In this document: piece by piece, positions 26,871 through 36,073 of the stretch
Numbering within the stretch: the first letter of the stretch is position 1
How the letters are laid out: each line of letters opens with the position of its first letter
NCBI RefSeq assembly: GCF_937958065.1
Contig: NZ_CALFXI010000042.1
Location: forward strand, 62,001 to 126,000
Source of the DNA: an uncultured Steroidobacter sp.
GTDB lineage: Bacteria; Pseudomonadota; Gammaproteobacteria; Steroidobacterales; Steroidobacteraceae
Reading direction: 5' to 3'
DNA length: 64,000 nt
Made by a program: the position numbers and the translations under genes
The notes under the pieces: model-generated
Told to the model about the DNA's origin: nothing
What the model saw: only the letters and a program-made list of their open reading frames with translations
The model's database searches: none

Positions 26871-29783
26871 TCATTGCGTCGTGATCTGTACCACTGCATT
26901 GGCAATCGTCACGAGGAGTTGCACATCGCCCGACGGCAGCTTCCGAGCGTGAATTCCAATCGGAACGTCCAGCGAGCCGGGCAGGGCGCCGATCACCTGG
27001 CCACGTAATCCCTTGCTGCCGGCCACGGTGCTGACGATACCTGCGGGCGTGATCTTTCGAATCATCCAATTGCCCTGGTCGGCAACATACAAGTTGCCGT
27101 CTTCGTCGATCGCAACGTCAGCGGGGGAGCTGAACAACGCACCCGCGCTTGCGCCATCGATATATCCCGCCACTCCCGCCGTTCCGGCGAGCGTAGTGAC
27201 GACGCCCGCAGGCGTTACTTTGCGAATCGTGTGATTGCTGCAATCGGCGACATACACATTGCCCACCCGATCCGCTTCGATGCCGCACGGTCGGTCGAAA
27301 CGGGCCGCCGAGCCGATGCCGTCGGCCGATCCTCCCGGTTGCCCGGGGTTGCCGGCGAGGGTGCTGACTCTTCCCGTGACAATGTCAATCTTGCGAATCG
27401 CGTTGTTGAAGGAGTCGGCCACATACACATTGCCGTTGCCATCGGCTCCGACGCCGGTAATGTGATCGAATCGCGCCGCTGCGCCAATGCCGTCGGCAAA
27501 GCCCCGATGGCCCCGCGAGCCGGCGAGGACGGTCACTTGTCCCGTGGGCGAAACCCGCTCGACAGTGGAGTCGATGTATGTAGCAACATACAAGTTGCCG
27601 TCGGACGCGGTCGAGATCCCTTTCAACGAGCCAAAGGTCGGGGCGCTCGAGCAGGCGCCCAGTCCTTCCCCGGGCTCTCCAACCAGCGTCGAGACGTCGT
27701 TGTCCAGATCGATCTTGCGAATGGCGCAGTTGCCGTCATCGTTGACGTAGATCGCGCTGCTGGCATCGGCCGTGATGGCGACCAGGCCGTTGAACATCGC
27801 GGTCGCTCCGGGGCCATCCTGAAAACCGCTATAGCCGTCCATTCCGAGTCGCAGGGGCAAGCTGGATACGCGAAAGTCGGGCGCCACTTTTCTGATCACG
27901 TGGGCCGGCGTGTCGGCGACGTAGGTGTTGCCGGCGCTGTCGACGGCTATGCCGTTGGGTTGAGAAAACGACGCGCCGGTACCGACCCCGTCATAGCTGG
28001 ATCCGCAGCAGATGCCGGCCGCGGTGGTCACGGCTCCTGCCTGATCGATCCTGCGGATGCGTCGCGAGTCGGCCACCATCACGATGCCATCGCTGCCGAC
28101 CGCAAGATCTGCAATCGATTGGAATCTGGCCGCGGAGCCGACGCCATCGAGGCTATTGGACATCCCAACCATGCCTGCCAGCGTGCTGACCTGTCCGTCG
28201 ACTATTTTGCGGACGGTGTAATTGCCGCTGTCCGATACATACATATTCCCGTCCGCATCGAAGCCGAGCGCGGCGGGGCAGTTGAACAGTGCCGAGGCCA
28301 CAGGACCGTCCGTGCTGCCGGGCTGATTCGCCGCTCCGGCGTAGGTGCTGACCACGCCAGCGGGCGTGATGCGTCGAATGACATGGTTGTTGCAATCGCC
28401 GACGTAAACGTCGCCGTTCGGTGCAACTGCCAGCTCGCCGTTGCCCATGTCGAACCGGGCCGTCGTTCCGGGACCGTCCATGTAGCCAGTGACATCAGGG
28501 ACGCCCGCCAACGTCGCGACCGAGCCGTTCACGGCGATGCGTCGAATGGCCGCTGAATCGGCGACGAATACGTTGCCTGAGTCATCGACCGCGATGGAAT
28601 GAACACGGCTGAATCGGGCGGCAACGCCAAGCGCGTCGACATGGCCTTGCTCGCCGGCGGTTCCGGCAATCGTTGTGACGACTCCGAGCGGGGTCATCTT
28701 GCGCACCGTCGTGTTGCCGAAGTCCGCGATGAACAAGTTGCCCGAGCTGTCGACGGCCACGTCGAGAGGGCGATCGAAATGGGCGTTGCCGCCGACGCCA
28801 TCGACGTTGCCCGGGCCGCCCATGAGTCCAGCCAAGACGTCCATTTGGCCGGCTTGCGACGCCACCGACAACGTCGCAGCGGCGCTGGTTACCGAACCGG
28901 CAGCGTTGCTGACCACCACGGTGTATCGGTCCCCATTGTTCTCGGCGCTGACCGGCACAATGATGAGTTTGGGGTCACTTTGGTTGGGAATGTCTACCTC
29001 GTTTCGCTGCCATCGATAGTGGAGCGGTCCGGTGCCGGTGGCCACCACCGAGAATGCAACCGCGCCACCCACACGTGCATTGACGCTCGCCGGCCCGGTA
29101 ACGATTTCCGGGGCGACCGGCGCCGAGCTGACGGTTAGCAATGCCGCGGCGCTGGTAGCGACGCCGCCGACGTTACTGACAACAACATCGAAGATGGCTC
29201 CTGAGTCGCCGAGGACCGTGGCACTCGTGATGTAGCTGCTGCTGGTGGCGCCCGGGATGGGAATGCCGTTCCTGCGCCATTGATACTGCAGCGGCTGCGA
29301 ACCGCTCGCCAGAACGGAAAAGGTCGCGGTCGCGTTCGTCAGCACGGATTGTGCGAGCGGTTGAGTCAAGATCGCGGGGGCGGCCGCATGTACTGTGAGT
29401 ACCGAGGGATTGCTGGTTGCGGAGCCGGCCGCATTGCTCACCACCACCGAGAACTGTGCGGCATCGTCCGCGAGCGAAGCTGCCTCTATACGATAGGTGC
29501 CGAGCGATGCGCCCGGAATATCGATGCCATTGCGCTTCCATTGATATGTGAGGGGCGCGGTGCCGGTGGCTTCGACGGTGAACGAGGCGGACTGGCCGTC
29601 GTCGACAACCTGATTCGCCGGGTGGCCGGTGATCGTGGGCGCCGTGCTCGATCCGCCCCCGTTTCCGGTGCCGCCGGTACCGCCGTTGGTGCCGCCCCCG
29701 CTGTTGCTTCCACCACCGCCACCACCGCACGCAGCCAGAGCGAGCGCGATGACGAATGCGCCAAACCACCGTGAGATAGTCAT
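26871..29783 (-). CDS. Ig-like / NHL-repeat beta-propeller lipoprotein
   Basis: 970 residues from the ATG at 29783. The longer frame is rejected because this ATG starts a lipoprotein signal: M-T-I-S-R-W-F then A-L-A-L-A-A-C with the lipidated Cys. A Gly/Ser/Thr-rich linker follows. Three Ig-like domains (each with F-S-V-V-A-T-G-type strands and a Y-x-W-x-R-N core) occupy about 45-320. Eleven recognisable NHL repeats, each ending like V-R-K-I-T-P-x-G-x-V-S-T-L-A-G, plus a worn twelfth at the C-terminus, occupy about 325-970 and fit two six-bladed propellers. It should be anchored to a membrane and act as a binding scaffold. No catalytic site is visible and no partner is evident. Confidence 0.87.
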   Translation of the reverse strand: MTISRWFGAFVIALALAACGGGGGGSNSGGGTNGGTGGTGNGGGSSTAPTITGHPANQVVDDGQSASFTVEATGTAPLTYQWKRNGIDIPGASLGTYRIEAASLADDAAQFSVVVSNAAGSATSNPSVLTVHAAAPAILTQPLAQSVLTNATATFSVLASGSQPLQYQWRRNGIPIPGATSSSYITSATVLGDSGAIFDVVVSNVGGVATSAAALLTVSSAPVAPEIVTGPASVNARVGGAVAFSVVATGTGPLHYRWQRNEVDIPNQSDPKLIIVPVSAENNGDRYTVVVSNAAGSVTSAAATLSVASQAGQMDVLAGLMGGPGNVDGVGGNAHFDRPLDVAVDSSGNLFIADFGNTTVRKMTPLGVVTTIAGTAGEQGHVDALGVAARFSRVHSIAVDDSGNVFVADSAAIRRIAVNGSVATLAGVPDVTGYMDGPGTTARFDMGNGELAVAPNGDVYVGDCNNHVIRRITPAGVVSTYAGAANQPGSTDGPVASALFNCPAALGFDADGNMYVSDSGNYTVRKIVDGQVSTLAGMVGMSNSLDGVGSAARFQSIADLAVGSDGIVMVADSRRIRRIDQAGAVTTAAGICCGSSYDGVGTGASFSQPNGIAVDSAGNTYVADTPAHVIRKVAPDFRVSSLPLRLGMDGYSGFQDGPGATAMFNGLVAITADASSAIYVNDDGNCAIRKIDLDNDVSTLVGEPGEGLGACSSAPTFGSLKGISTASDGNLYVATYIDSTVERVSPTGQVTVLAGSRGHRGFADGIGAAARFDHITGVGADGNGNVYVADSFNNAIRKIDIVTGRVSTLAGNPGQPGGSADGIGSAARFDRPCGIEADRVGNVYVADCSNHTIRKVTPAGVVTTLAGTAGVAGYIDGASAGALFSSPADVAIDEDGNLYVADQGNWMIRKITPAGIVSTVAGSKGLRGQVIGALPGSLDVPIGIHARKLPSGDVQLLVTIANAVVQITTQ

Positions 29784-29973
29784 GCCGAGGAACTTCCGCT
29801 GTATGTCATCCGTAGGTCGCGGGCTCGATAGCGTTTTTATGAGATCGAAGCGCGCTCGAACCAATATAGCAGCGACGCGCACGGTCCCGGATGAAAATTG
29901 AAGAGCTGGCAAATGGATCGACACCGGCGCCGTGCAAACGAGCATTACACGTGGCTAGCGCGTGTGAAACAGA

Positions 29974-30933
29974 TTAGAGAAACTCACGCGCCAGCTCTTC
30001 GGAGACCTTCCACAGGCGCGCCGCCATCGCCTGATCGGTTTGATGAGCGCTCTGCTCGGCGGGCCTGCAATCCCGGAAGTATTCACCACTCACGTGCGCG
30101 AGTGCCGGATTCGTGGCCACATAGCAGATCGTGGCGGCGCCTTGCTGTGGAGTGCGTGCATCCCTTCGATAGTCAGCTTTCACGTTGCGCAAGATATGCG
30201 TCCTGGTGTGACCAGGGGTGACGCAATTCGAGGTCGCACGCGTGCCGTGCAATCGCCGAGACAGCTCCAGCGAGAACAGGCCGTTGGCAAGTTTCGAATG
30301 GCTGTAGCCTCGGCCGTGCCAACCTTCGCCCGACAAACGTTCGAACTGAATGCCGCCCGGGGGCGCATTGCGATGATCGCCGCTGCCAACCACCACGATT
30401 CGTCCCTGGGGTGCTTGGATGAGGCGATCGAGCAGATGACGCGTCAGGATGAAATGACCCAGATGATTCACGACAAACTGCTTCTCGATCCCGCGCACCT
30501 GCTCGTGATCGTCAAGAACGATTCCTGCGTTACAGATCAGGATGTCGATGCTGGAGGCCAGTCGGGCGATTTCGCTAGCGCAGGCGACGACCGAGCTGAA
30601 CTCGGCCAGATCGAGCACGACCGGCGTAGCCTTACCCTCGATGCTCTCGCACGCTTGCCTGCCTTTCTCGGCGGTTCGTGCCGTGCCAATGACATGGGCT
30701 CCGCGTAGCGCGAGCACACCCATCGTCTCGTAACCGATGCCTGAGTTACATCCGGTGATCACCACGGTCTTTCCGGTGAGGTTCAGGCCGGCCGTGACTT
30801 GTTCTGCGGTGGAGTCTGGACCGAAGGGACTCTTGGGAGGAGGACGAGCCGCATGGATGGGGCGCAGGGACGGAGCAAGCGTTGCGAGCAAAGCGGAGGC
30901 GGTGAAAAGACGTCGAGTGAAAGTGGCTGTCAT
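29974..30933 (-). CDS. Exported short-chain dehydrogenase/reductase (SDR)
   Basis: 319 residues from the ATG at 30933, whose N-terminus (F-T-R-R-L-F-T-A-S-A-L-L) looks like a Tat-type or Sec export signal. SDRs are normally cytoplasmic, so this is unusual and fits export of a pre-folded, cofactor-loaded enzyme. The NAD(P) motif is T-G-C-N-S-G-I-G, followed by N-A-G-I-V, a Ser in V-V-G-S-G-D-H, and the catalytic tetrad segment Y-S-H-S-K. The overall pattern is closest to the retinol-dehydrogenase/WWOX-like SDR group. It lies upstream of the NHL lipoprotein on the same strand with a 190-bp gap. Substrate unknown. Confidence 0.83.
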   Translation of the reverse strand: MTATFTRRLFTASALLATLAPSLRPIHAARPPPKSPFGPDSTAEQVTAGLNLTGKTVVITGCNSGIGYETMGVLALRGAHVIGTARTAEKGRQACESIEGKATPVVLDLAEFSSVVACASEIARLASSIDILICNAGIVLDDHEQVRGIEKQFVVNHLGHFILTRHLLDRLIQAPQGRIVVVGSGDHRNAPPGGIQFERLSGEGWHGRGYSHSKLANGLFSLELSRRLHGTRATSNCVTPGHTRTHILRNVKADYRRDARTPQQGAATICYVATNPALAHVSGEYFRDCRPAEQSAHQTDQAMAARLWKVSEELAREFL

Positions 30934-31106
30934 GTGCGATGAAGCTTCCTTGTGCAGCGACTTTGATCGGGTCGTCCCTGGTGTCGCTGTGGGCTGAAAG
31001 GTCCAGGGCACTCGTGCAGGCTGTGAAGCATACACCTGTCGGGAGTGATTACCGGTCCAACCCGGGCTACACTCCAGCGCCAGTCAACGCCGCCTGAACC
31101 CTGGCA

Positions 31107-31577
31107 ATGAACACTTTGACTCGCTGCTTGCTTGCTCAATGCATTTTTCTGTCTGCCGCCCTGGCGCACTCCGCGGCGGGTCCCGAATCGGCAGCTGCCG
31201 ATTGTCGCGCTAAGTATGCCGAAGACCCGAAGGAGCACATCGCTTGCCTGGAACGGGCGCTCTACGCTCTGGCTGACACACCTCAGGAAGGCGCGCAGTC
31301 AACTCTCGGAGCTGAGCAGCTCCGGACAAAACCTCAGCGGGAGACCGTCGAACGGGTGACCGTCGAGATTCAGGATGTGAGCTATGGATACGAAGGGCTG
31401 GCACTGTTTCGCATGACGGACGGTCAGGTCTGGAAAGCTACGGAGAGCACGCCCCGCGAGCAACGGCTCGAATCCGGCAAGAGCTACGCAGCTCGCATCG
31501 AGCGCGGAAAACTGGGCGGGTACAGAATGTACATCGACGGTGTGCCGAGAATGATCAAGGTGAGGCGGATGCAGTAG
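31107..31577 (+). CDS. Small secreted protein of unknown function
   Basis: 156 residues with a probable signal peptide (C-L-L-A-Q-C-I-F-L-S-A-A-L-A, cleavage near A-H-S-A-A). The mature region has a Cys pair near the N-terminus (D-C-R-A-K and I-A-C-L-E-R), then an acidic/basic mixed segment and a C-terminal half that predicts mostly beta: V-T-V-E-I-Q-D-V-S-Y and F-R-M-T-D-G-Q-V-W-K. The F-x-x-x-D-G-Q-V-W-K pattern recurs in small periplasmic proteins of no known function. It is divergently transcribed from the SDR with 173 bp between. I do not recognise a domain with a known role. Confidence 0.65.
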   Translation: MNTLTRCLLAQCIFLSAALAHSAAGPESAAADCRAKYAEDPKEHIACLERALYALADTPQEGAQSTLGAEQLRTKPQRETVERVTVEIQDVSYGYEGLALFRMTDGQVWKATESTPREQRLESGKSYAARIERGKLGGYRMYIDGVPRMIKVRRMQ

Positions 31578-31873
31578 CACGTTCCGTCGACCCGATCGTC
31601 GATCGGGTGACAAACACTGCCGGGGCGACAAACGCTTGTGAGCGGTGAAAAATTTCGATTGTTTCCCGGCGCCGTTGCAAGTGCGGCTGCGGCGGCTCAG
31701 GCAATTAGTCCAAGAATTGGACGACGTGCCTCGAAGTCTCCGGCGTGCGGACTTGGGGCAAGAGGTTTGACATCGCCGCGGATCGGCGGAAAATGACAGC
31801 GCTTGCCAGAACAGCCCAAGGTGGGGCTGTGCACGGACAGTTGTATGGTGACGCGTAACCGAGGGAAGGTGCT
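31578..31873. other. 296-bp leader/promoter region of the GH6 gene
   Basis: No coding frame is supported. It contains the LacI-type operator candidate at 31794-31808 and the ribosome-binding site GAGGGA at 31861-31866. The rest shows no clear structure. Confidence 0.5.
31794..31808. promoter_or_regulatory. LacI-family-type operator candidate upstream of the GH6 cellulase
   Basis: tgacagcgcttgcca has the AGCGCT core and a TGACA left arm typical of LacI/CelR-like operators of glycoside hydrolase genes, with an imperfect right arm. It lies 66-80 bp before the start codon, where it could overlap the promoter. Confidence 0.4.
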
Positions 31874-33247
31874 ATGTTTCAGCTCACCCGCGCGCTCCGC
31901 TCAGTAACAATCGCGCTCTTGAGCGGCGCTGTCATCCTTCTCGCTGGCGTGCCTGCGCCGTCAGTCGCCAAGGACAACGATAAAGTGGGGCGGTCGCAGG
32001 TCCGATTCCATGTGCGAAGTCCGAACCCGGCGGCGCTCCAGCAGATCTATGAACTGATCCGGCAGCGGCAATATAAAAACGCCGAGCTCCTCCTCAAACT
32101 GGTTCTCGTGCCGCAGGCAACGTGGTTGGTCGGTGGTTCGCCCCAGGAGGTGGCGCAGATCGCCCGACGTACATTGTTGGAGGCCAAGCTTCAGCGGGCA
32201 ATGCCGGTCTTCGTTCTATACAACATACCGGGCCGTGATTGCGGCAGCTATTCTGGCGGTGGTGCACAGACGACGGCCGCGTATGTGGCTTGGATCGACG
32301 CGATTGCCGGCGCCCTCCGTGACCGCGAGGCCATCGTAATCCTCGAACCCGACGCTTTGGCCAATCTGCCCGTGGATTGTGGTTACGATCCGACGGGCCA
32401 GCTCACCGCGGATCGCTACACACAGCTGCGCCATGCAATCGATACTCTCGGTGCATTGCCAGGAACCCGTGTGTATCTCGATGCAGGCCACAGTCGCTGG
32501 CATGCCGTGGGCACGATCGCAAGTCGGTTGGTGCAAGCGGGGGTTGCGAACACTTCCGGTTTTTTCCTGAACGCGTCCAACTACCAACCCACAGCTGCGC
32601 AGGTCCAGTATGGCACGTGGATCAGCAACTGCATCGCATTCGCGAGCGATCCGTCGGACGGCGGCTGGAGATTGGGACACTATGACTATTGCGCCAGCCA
32701 GTACTATCCGGCCAACGCAGATGATTACAGCACCTGGGCGCTCACCGACGAATGGTATGCAAACAATCTGTCCGGGCCGCCGCAGGACCCGACGCACTTC
32801 GTCATCGACACTAGCCGCAACGGCCAGGCACACGCTGGCAATTCAACAAACGATCCGACGTACGCGACCGAACCGCCCGGACGCATGACGCTGTACGCGC
32901 AAGCTCCTTACAACCAACCCTCGAACGTCATCTCCACTCTGGCCGCGGGCAGCTGGTGCAATTTGCCCGGCGCTGGAGCCGGCGCTCGCCCCACGGCCTC
33001 AACTGGCAATGCGCTCGTCGACGCCTATCTTTGGATCAAGATCGTCGGCGAGTCAGATGGCTCCTGCGATGCAGCCGGCGGAGTTCGCGCCTGGGATTAC
33101 GCCTCATACAGTGAGCCGGGCTGGCCGACGACCTTCCTCGAGCAGCAAACATTCGATCCGTTGTGGGGGCGCAAAGATCCGGATGCAGGTGCCTGGTTCC
33201 CGGAACAGGCATTGGAGCTTGCGAAGAAGGCGGTGCCGCGTTTGTGA
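31874..33247 (+). CDS. Secreted GH6 cellulase (endoglucanase/cellobiohydrolase)
   Basis: 457 residues, start at 31874 with GAGGGA upstream and a signal peptide ending near S-V-A-K. The GH6 hallmarks are in order: Y-N-I-P-G-R-D122-C (loop aspartate), I-L-E-P-D160-A-L (catalytic acid), D-A-G-H-S-R-W-H, F-V-I-D-T-S-R-N-G, the G-E-S-D-G motif and G-A-W-F-P-E-Q near the end. The consensus K-P-P-G-E-S-D-G reads K-I-V-G-E-S-D-G here, a small change in a substrate-contacting loop. There is no cellulose-binding module, unlike the GH9 and GH10 enzymes. It cleaves beta-1,4-glucan with inversion, complementing the GH9 enzyme. Endo versus exo mode cannot be settled from sequence alone. Confidence 0.94.
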   Translation: MFQLTRALRSVTIALLSGAVILLAGVPAPSVAKDNDKVGRSQVRFHVRSPNPAALQQIYELIRQRQYKNAELLLKLVLVPQATWLVGGSPQEVAQIARRTLLEAKLQRAMPVFVLYNIPGRDCGSYSGGGAQTTAAYVAWIDAIAGALRDREAIVILEPDALANLPVDCGYDPTGQLTADRYTQLRHAIDTLGALPGTRVYLDAGHSRWHAVGTIASRLVQAGVANTSGFFLNASNYQPTAAQVQYGTWISNCIAFASDPSDGGWRLGHYDYCASQYYPANADDYSTWALTDEWYANNLSGPPQDPTHFVIDTSRNGQAHAGNSTNDPTYATEPPGRMTLYAQAPYNQPSNVISTLAAGSWCNLPGAGAGARPTASTGNALVDAYLWIKIVGESDGSCDAAGGVRAWDYASYSEPGWPTTFLEQQTFDPLWGRKDPDAGAWFPEQALELAKKAVPRL

Positions 33248-33260
33248 GGGTACTGGCTGA

Positions 33261-33300
33261 TGCCTCGTCCCTTGCGCTTCCATGCGCAAGGGACGAGGCA
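33261..33300. terminator. Perfect 17-bp stem-loop between convergent GH6 and cytochrome genes
   Basis: The arms 33261-33277 and 33284-33300 are exact reverse complements (tgcctcgtcccttgcgc) with the 6-base loop ttccat. The structure starts 13 bp after the GH6 stop and ends 2 bp before the stop of the opposite gene. Neither side has a U-tract, so it may stop both transcripts by structure or protect their 3' ends. Confidence 0.65.
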
Positions 33301-33302
33301 GA

Positions 33303-33920
33303 TCATCGCGATCGGTTCTCACAGTGCGCGCCAGTCTTGATCCACGCGGAGATCAGCTGACCGAACACTTGTTGGGTGCCTGGCGCCGGCGCACGGCCCT
33401 CGCCGGGATCCCACGCCCAGCCTACGAGAGGATCCTCCGCAAGATGTTTCTCCAGTTGCGCGAGCGTGCGATTCCCGTTGCGCTTCGGGTCTTTGATCTG
33501 CTCGCAGATTTCAGCGGTCGTGAGGCCCTGCCATGCCATCGAGGCGGGAGCGAGCGACCAGTGGTCGTTGCCAGGAATGCTCTTCACGCGCGCGCCCAGC
33601 GTCGCTGCATTTGCCGCTCCGTGGCAGCTGGAGCAGGGCAGTTCCTTCGTGCCTTTATTCTCCGGCCCTGCCTGCACGAGCGGAACGTGCGGATGAAGGT
33701 CGTCGCCTTGGGTGGGGCTCCGCGTTGCCGGATGACAATTCAGGCAGCGAGGATGTTGCAGCACTTTGGCCGCCTCTGTGAAGTAGGCTTTGGAGCGGGC
33801 GGCACGATCGCGAATCGAGTCGAACTCCTGCGGTGAGCGCAATGGTTCGAGCGGCGTATCGGCAACAGTCGTCGCGGCAAGCAAGACACCGACCAGCGCG
33901 ACGGCATGAGCGCACTTCAT
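33303..33920 (-). CDS. Exported di-heme c-type cytochrome of the IorAB-type operon
   Basis: 205 residues with a signal peptide (M-K-C-A-H-A-V-A-L-V-G-V-L-L-A-A). Two heme c attachment motifs, C59-L-N-C-H63 and C96-S-S-C-H100, show that it is periplasmic and carries two hemes. The rest is not a standard cytochrome c fold I can name. Its start overlaps the stop of the molybdoenzyme large subunit (ATGA at 33917-33920), so it is translationally coupled and is the natural electron acceptor for that enzyme. The Lys/His-rich middle could hold axial ligands. Confidence 0.85.
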   Translation of the reverse strand: MKCAHAVALVGVLLAATTVADTPLEPLRSPQEFDSIRDRAARSKAYFTEAAKVLQHPRCLNCHPATRSPTQGDDLHPHVPLVQAGPENKGTKELPCSSCHGAANAATLGARVKSIPGNDHWSLAPASMAWQGLTTAEICEQIKDPKRNGNRTLAQLEKHLAEDPLVGWAWDPGEGRAPAPGTQQVFGQLISAWIKTGAHCENRSR

Positions 33921-36073
33921 GGCAAGTTCCTCAGTTGAGTGGTATCGATCGGCAGATCGAGCAAGCGTTTGCCGGTCGCGGCAAAGATCGCGTTGGTCAC
34001 CGCGGGGAACACGGCGGCAGTGCCGGGCTCGCCCACGCCGCCAGGGGCTTCCAGGCTCGGCACGACATGCACTTCGATGAGCGGGGAGTCGTGCATGCGC
34101 AGAACGGGACAGTCGTCGAAGTTGCCTTGCTGAATCCGACCCTTCGCAACCGTGATCCTGCCGTGTAGCACGGCTGAGACGCCGTAGATGATGCCGCCCT
34201 CGAGTTGCGCCTTGACGATGTCGGGATTCACAGCGAAGCCGCAGTCGACCACGCAGAACACGCGATCGACGCGCACCTGTCCGGAGCGCGATACGGTGAC
34301 TTCCGCGATTTGCGCCACGTAGCTGCCGAAATCATCGAGCAGGGCGATTCCGCGACCACGGCCGGCGCCGAGCGGTGTTCCCCATTGTGCGAGCTCCGCA
34401 ACCTTGTTGAGCACATTGAGGAGTCGCGGCGACTTGGCGAGCAGCTCACGGCGATATGTCAACGGATCCTTGCCGGCGAGCTTCGCGAGATCGTCAATTG
34501 CGCTTTCGACGACGAACGCATTGCGCGATGCGCCGACGCCGCGCCAGTTGCCGACGTTCAGACCCCTGGGGGGCTCCACACGAACATATTCCACGTGCAC
34601 GTTCGGCCAGGCATACGTTCCGGCGGCAACACTGATGATGTCGAGATCGACATTGTTCTGGAAGAACGCGGGCAACCAGCGCGCCATTACGGCGGGCCCG
34701 ACGATCTTGTGAGAGAAGCTGATCGGCGCGTTATTGGCGTCGAGTCCGACCCGTACTCGACTGTGGTTGTGATATCGGAAGAAATCGTGTTGCACGTCCT
34801 CTTCGCGACTCCAGATTACCTTGACGGGTCCATCGACATGACGAGCGATCCGCACCGCCTGGGCGACATAGTCCGCCTCCAGGCGTCGTCCGAAGCCGCC
34901 GCCCAGCAGATGGTTGTGAACGGTGATCTGCTCGATCGGCAATCCGGACGCCTCGGCCGCCATGCGGCGAGCGAGCGCCAGCCGCTGGCACCCCACCCAG
35001 ATTTCGCAGCTGTCCTTGCGCATGTGCACCGTGCAGTTGATCGGCTCCATTGCCAGATGCGCGAGCATCGGCAAACGGAAGTCCGCGTCATAGAACGACG
35101 CCGCTTGCGCTTCGGCCGCCTTCACATCGCCGTGAGTGGTTGCTGTGACGCCGGGCCGATCGAGCCCAGCGTTGCATTCGGCAACAAGGGCCTGCGTATC
35201 GACGTTCGCGTTCGCGCCTTCGTTCCAAGTCACCTTCAGCGCGGCCAATCCCTTGCGAGCAGCCCACGTGTGATCCGCGATCACCGCGACTGCATCCTCG
35301 ATTCGAACGATCTGTCGAACGCCGCGAATGCTCTTCGCCGCAGTGTCGTCGATCGTGCCTACCTGGCCGCCGAAGACAGGGCATGCGGCGACGGCGGCGA
35401 ACTTCACGCCCGCGGGAAGCGCGTCGATGCCGAACTTGGCTTTGCCGTTGACCTTGTCGGGCGTATCGACACGATTGACTGGCTTGCCGACGATTCGGAA
35501 TTGCGCGGGTGATTTCAGTGCCACGTTCTTCGGAACCGGCAGTCGTGCGGCAGCGTCGACGAGCTCTGAATAACGGATGCGACGGCCAGAGCTTGCATGC
35601 ACGATCTCGCCGCGCTCGGCGCTGCAACTCGACGGGGAGACTCGCCATCGCCGTGCGGCCGCCTGAGTCAGGAGTGTGCGGGCCGTCGCACCTGCCTGGC
35701 GTAGTGGCTCCCAAGCACCGCGCAGTCCAGCCGAGCCTCCGGTGATCTGGTCGCCGAAGACTGGATGACTGTAGAGGGCCTCGTTGGGAGGCGCGTGTTC
35801 CAGCGTCAGCTGGCCGATCTCGACTTCCAGTTCTTCCGCCAGCAACTGCGCCTGCGCGGTGTACGCACCTTGGCCCATTTCCACATACGGCAGCGTGACG
35901 CGAATTGCACCCGCGCGATCGATCCGGACGAACGCATTCGGTTCGAGCGCGGCATCAGCCGATTGCCCCCTTGCCAGCGGCACGCGAAATCCGATCAGCA
36001 GCCCGCCGGCGGTAGCAGTAGCGCTGACGAGGAACGACCGCCGCGATAGCGCATGCGAAGGAGTGCCGCTCAT
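33917..36073 (-). CDS. Tat-exported molybdopterin large subunit, isoquinoline 1-oxidoreductase beta (IorB) type
   Basis: 718 residues. The N-terminus S-R-R-S-F-L-V-S-A-T-A (R11/R12) is a twin-arginine signal, so the enzyme is folded with its cofactor before export. Family motifs of the IorB/aldehyde dehydrogenase branch are present: Y-V-E-M-G-Q-G-A-Y-T near the N-terminus, L-L-G-G-G-F-G-R-R, N-W-R-G-V-G-A-S and the C-terminal V-G-E-P-G-T-A-A-V, whose Glu is catalytic. It uses Mo-MCD and feeds electrons through the small [2Fe-2S] subunit to the cytochrome made by the next gene. It overlaps the small-subunit stop by 4 bp. Substrate: an aldehyde or N-heterocycle, unknown. Confidence 0.9.
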   Translation of the reverse strand: MSGTPSHALSRRSFLVSATATAGGLLIGFRVPLARGQSADAALEPNAFVRIDRAGAIRVTLPYVEMGQGAYTAQAQLLAEELEVEIGQLTLEHAPPNEALYSHPVFGDQITGGSAGLRGAWEPLRQAGATARTLLTQAAARRWRVSPSSCSAERGEIVHASSGRRIRYSELVDAAARLPVPKNVALKSPAQFRIVGKPVNRVDTPDKVNGKAKFGIDALPAGVKFAAVAACPVFGGQVGTIDDTAAKSIRGVRQIVRIEDAVAVIADHTWAARKGLAALKVTWNEGANANVDTQALVAECNAGLDRPGVTATTHGDVKAAEAQAASFYDADFRLPMLAHLAMEPINCTVHMRKDSCEIWVGCQRLALARRMAAEASGLPIEQITVHNHLLGGGFGRRLEADYVAQAVRIARHVDGPVKVIWSREEDVQHDFFRYHNHSRVRVGLDANNAPISFSHKIVGPAVMARWLPAFFQNNVDLDIISVAAGTYAWPNVHVEYVRVEPPRGLNVGNWRGVGASRNAFVVESAIDDLAKLAGKDPLTYRRELLAKSPRLLNVLNKVAELAQWGTPLGAGRGRGIALLDDFGSYVAQIAEVTVSRSGQVRVDRVFCVVDCGFAVNPDIVKAQLEGGIIYGVSAVLHGRITVAKGRIQQGNFDDCPVLRMHDSPLIEVHVVPSLEAPGGVGEPGTAAVFPAVTNAIFAATGKRLLDLPIDTTQLRNLP

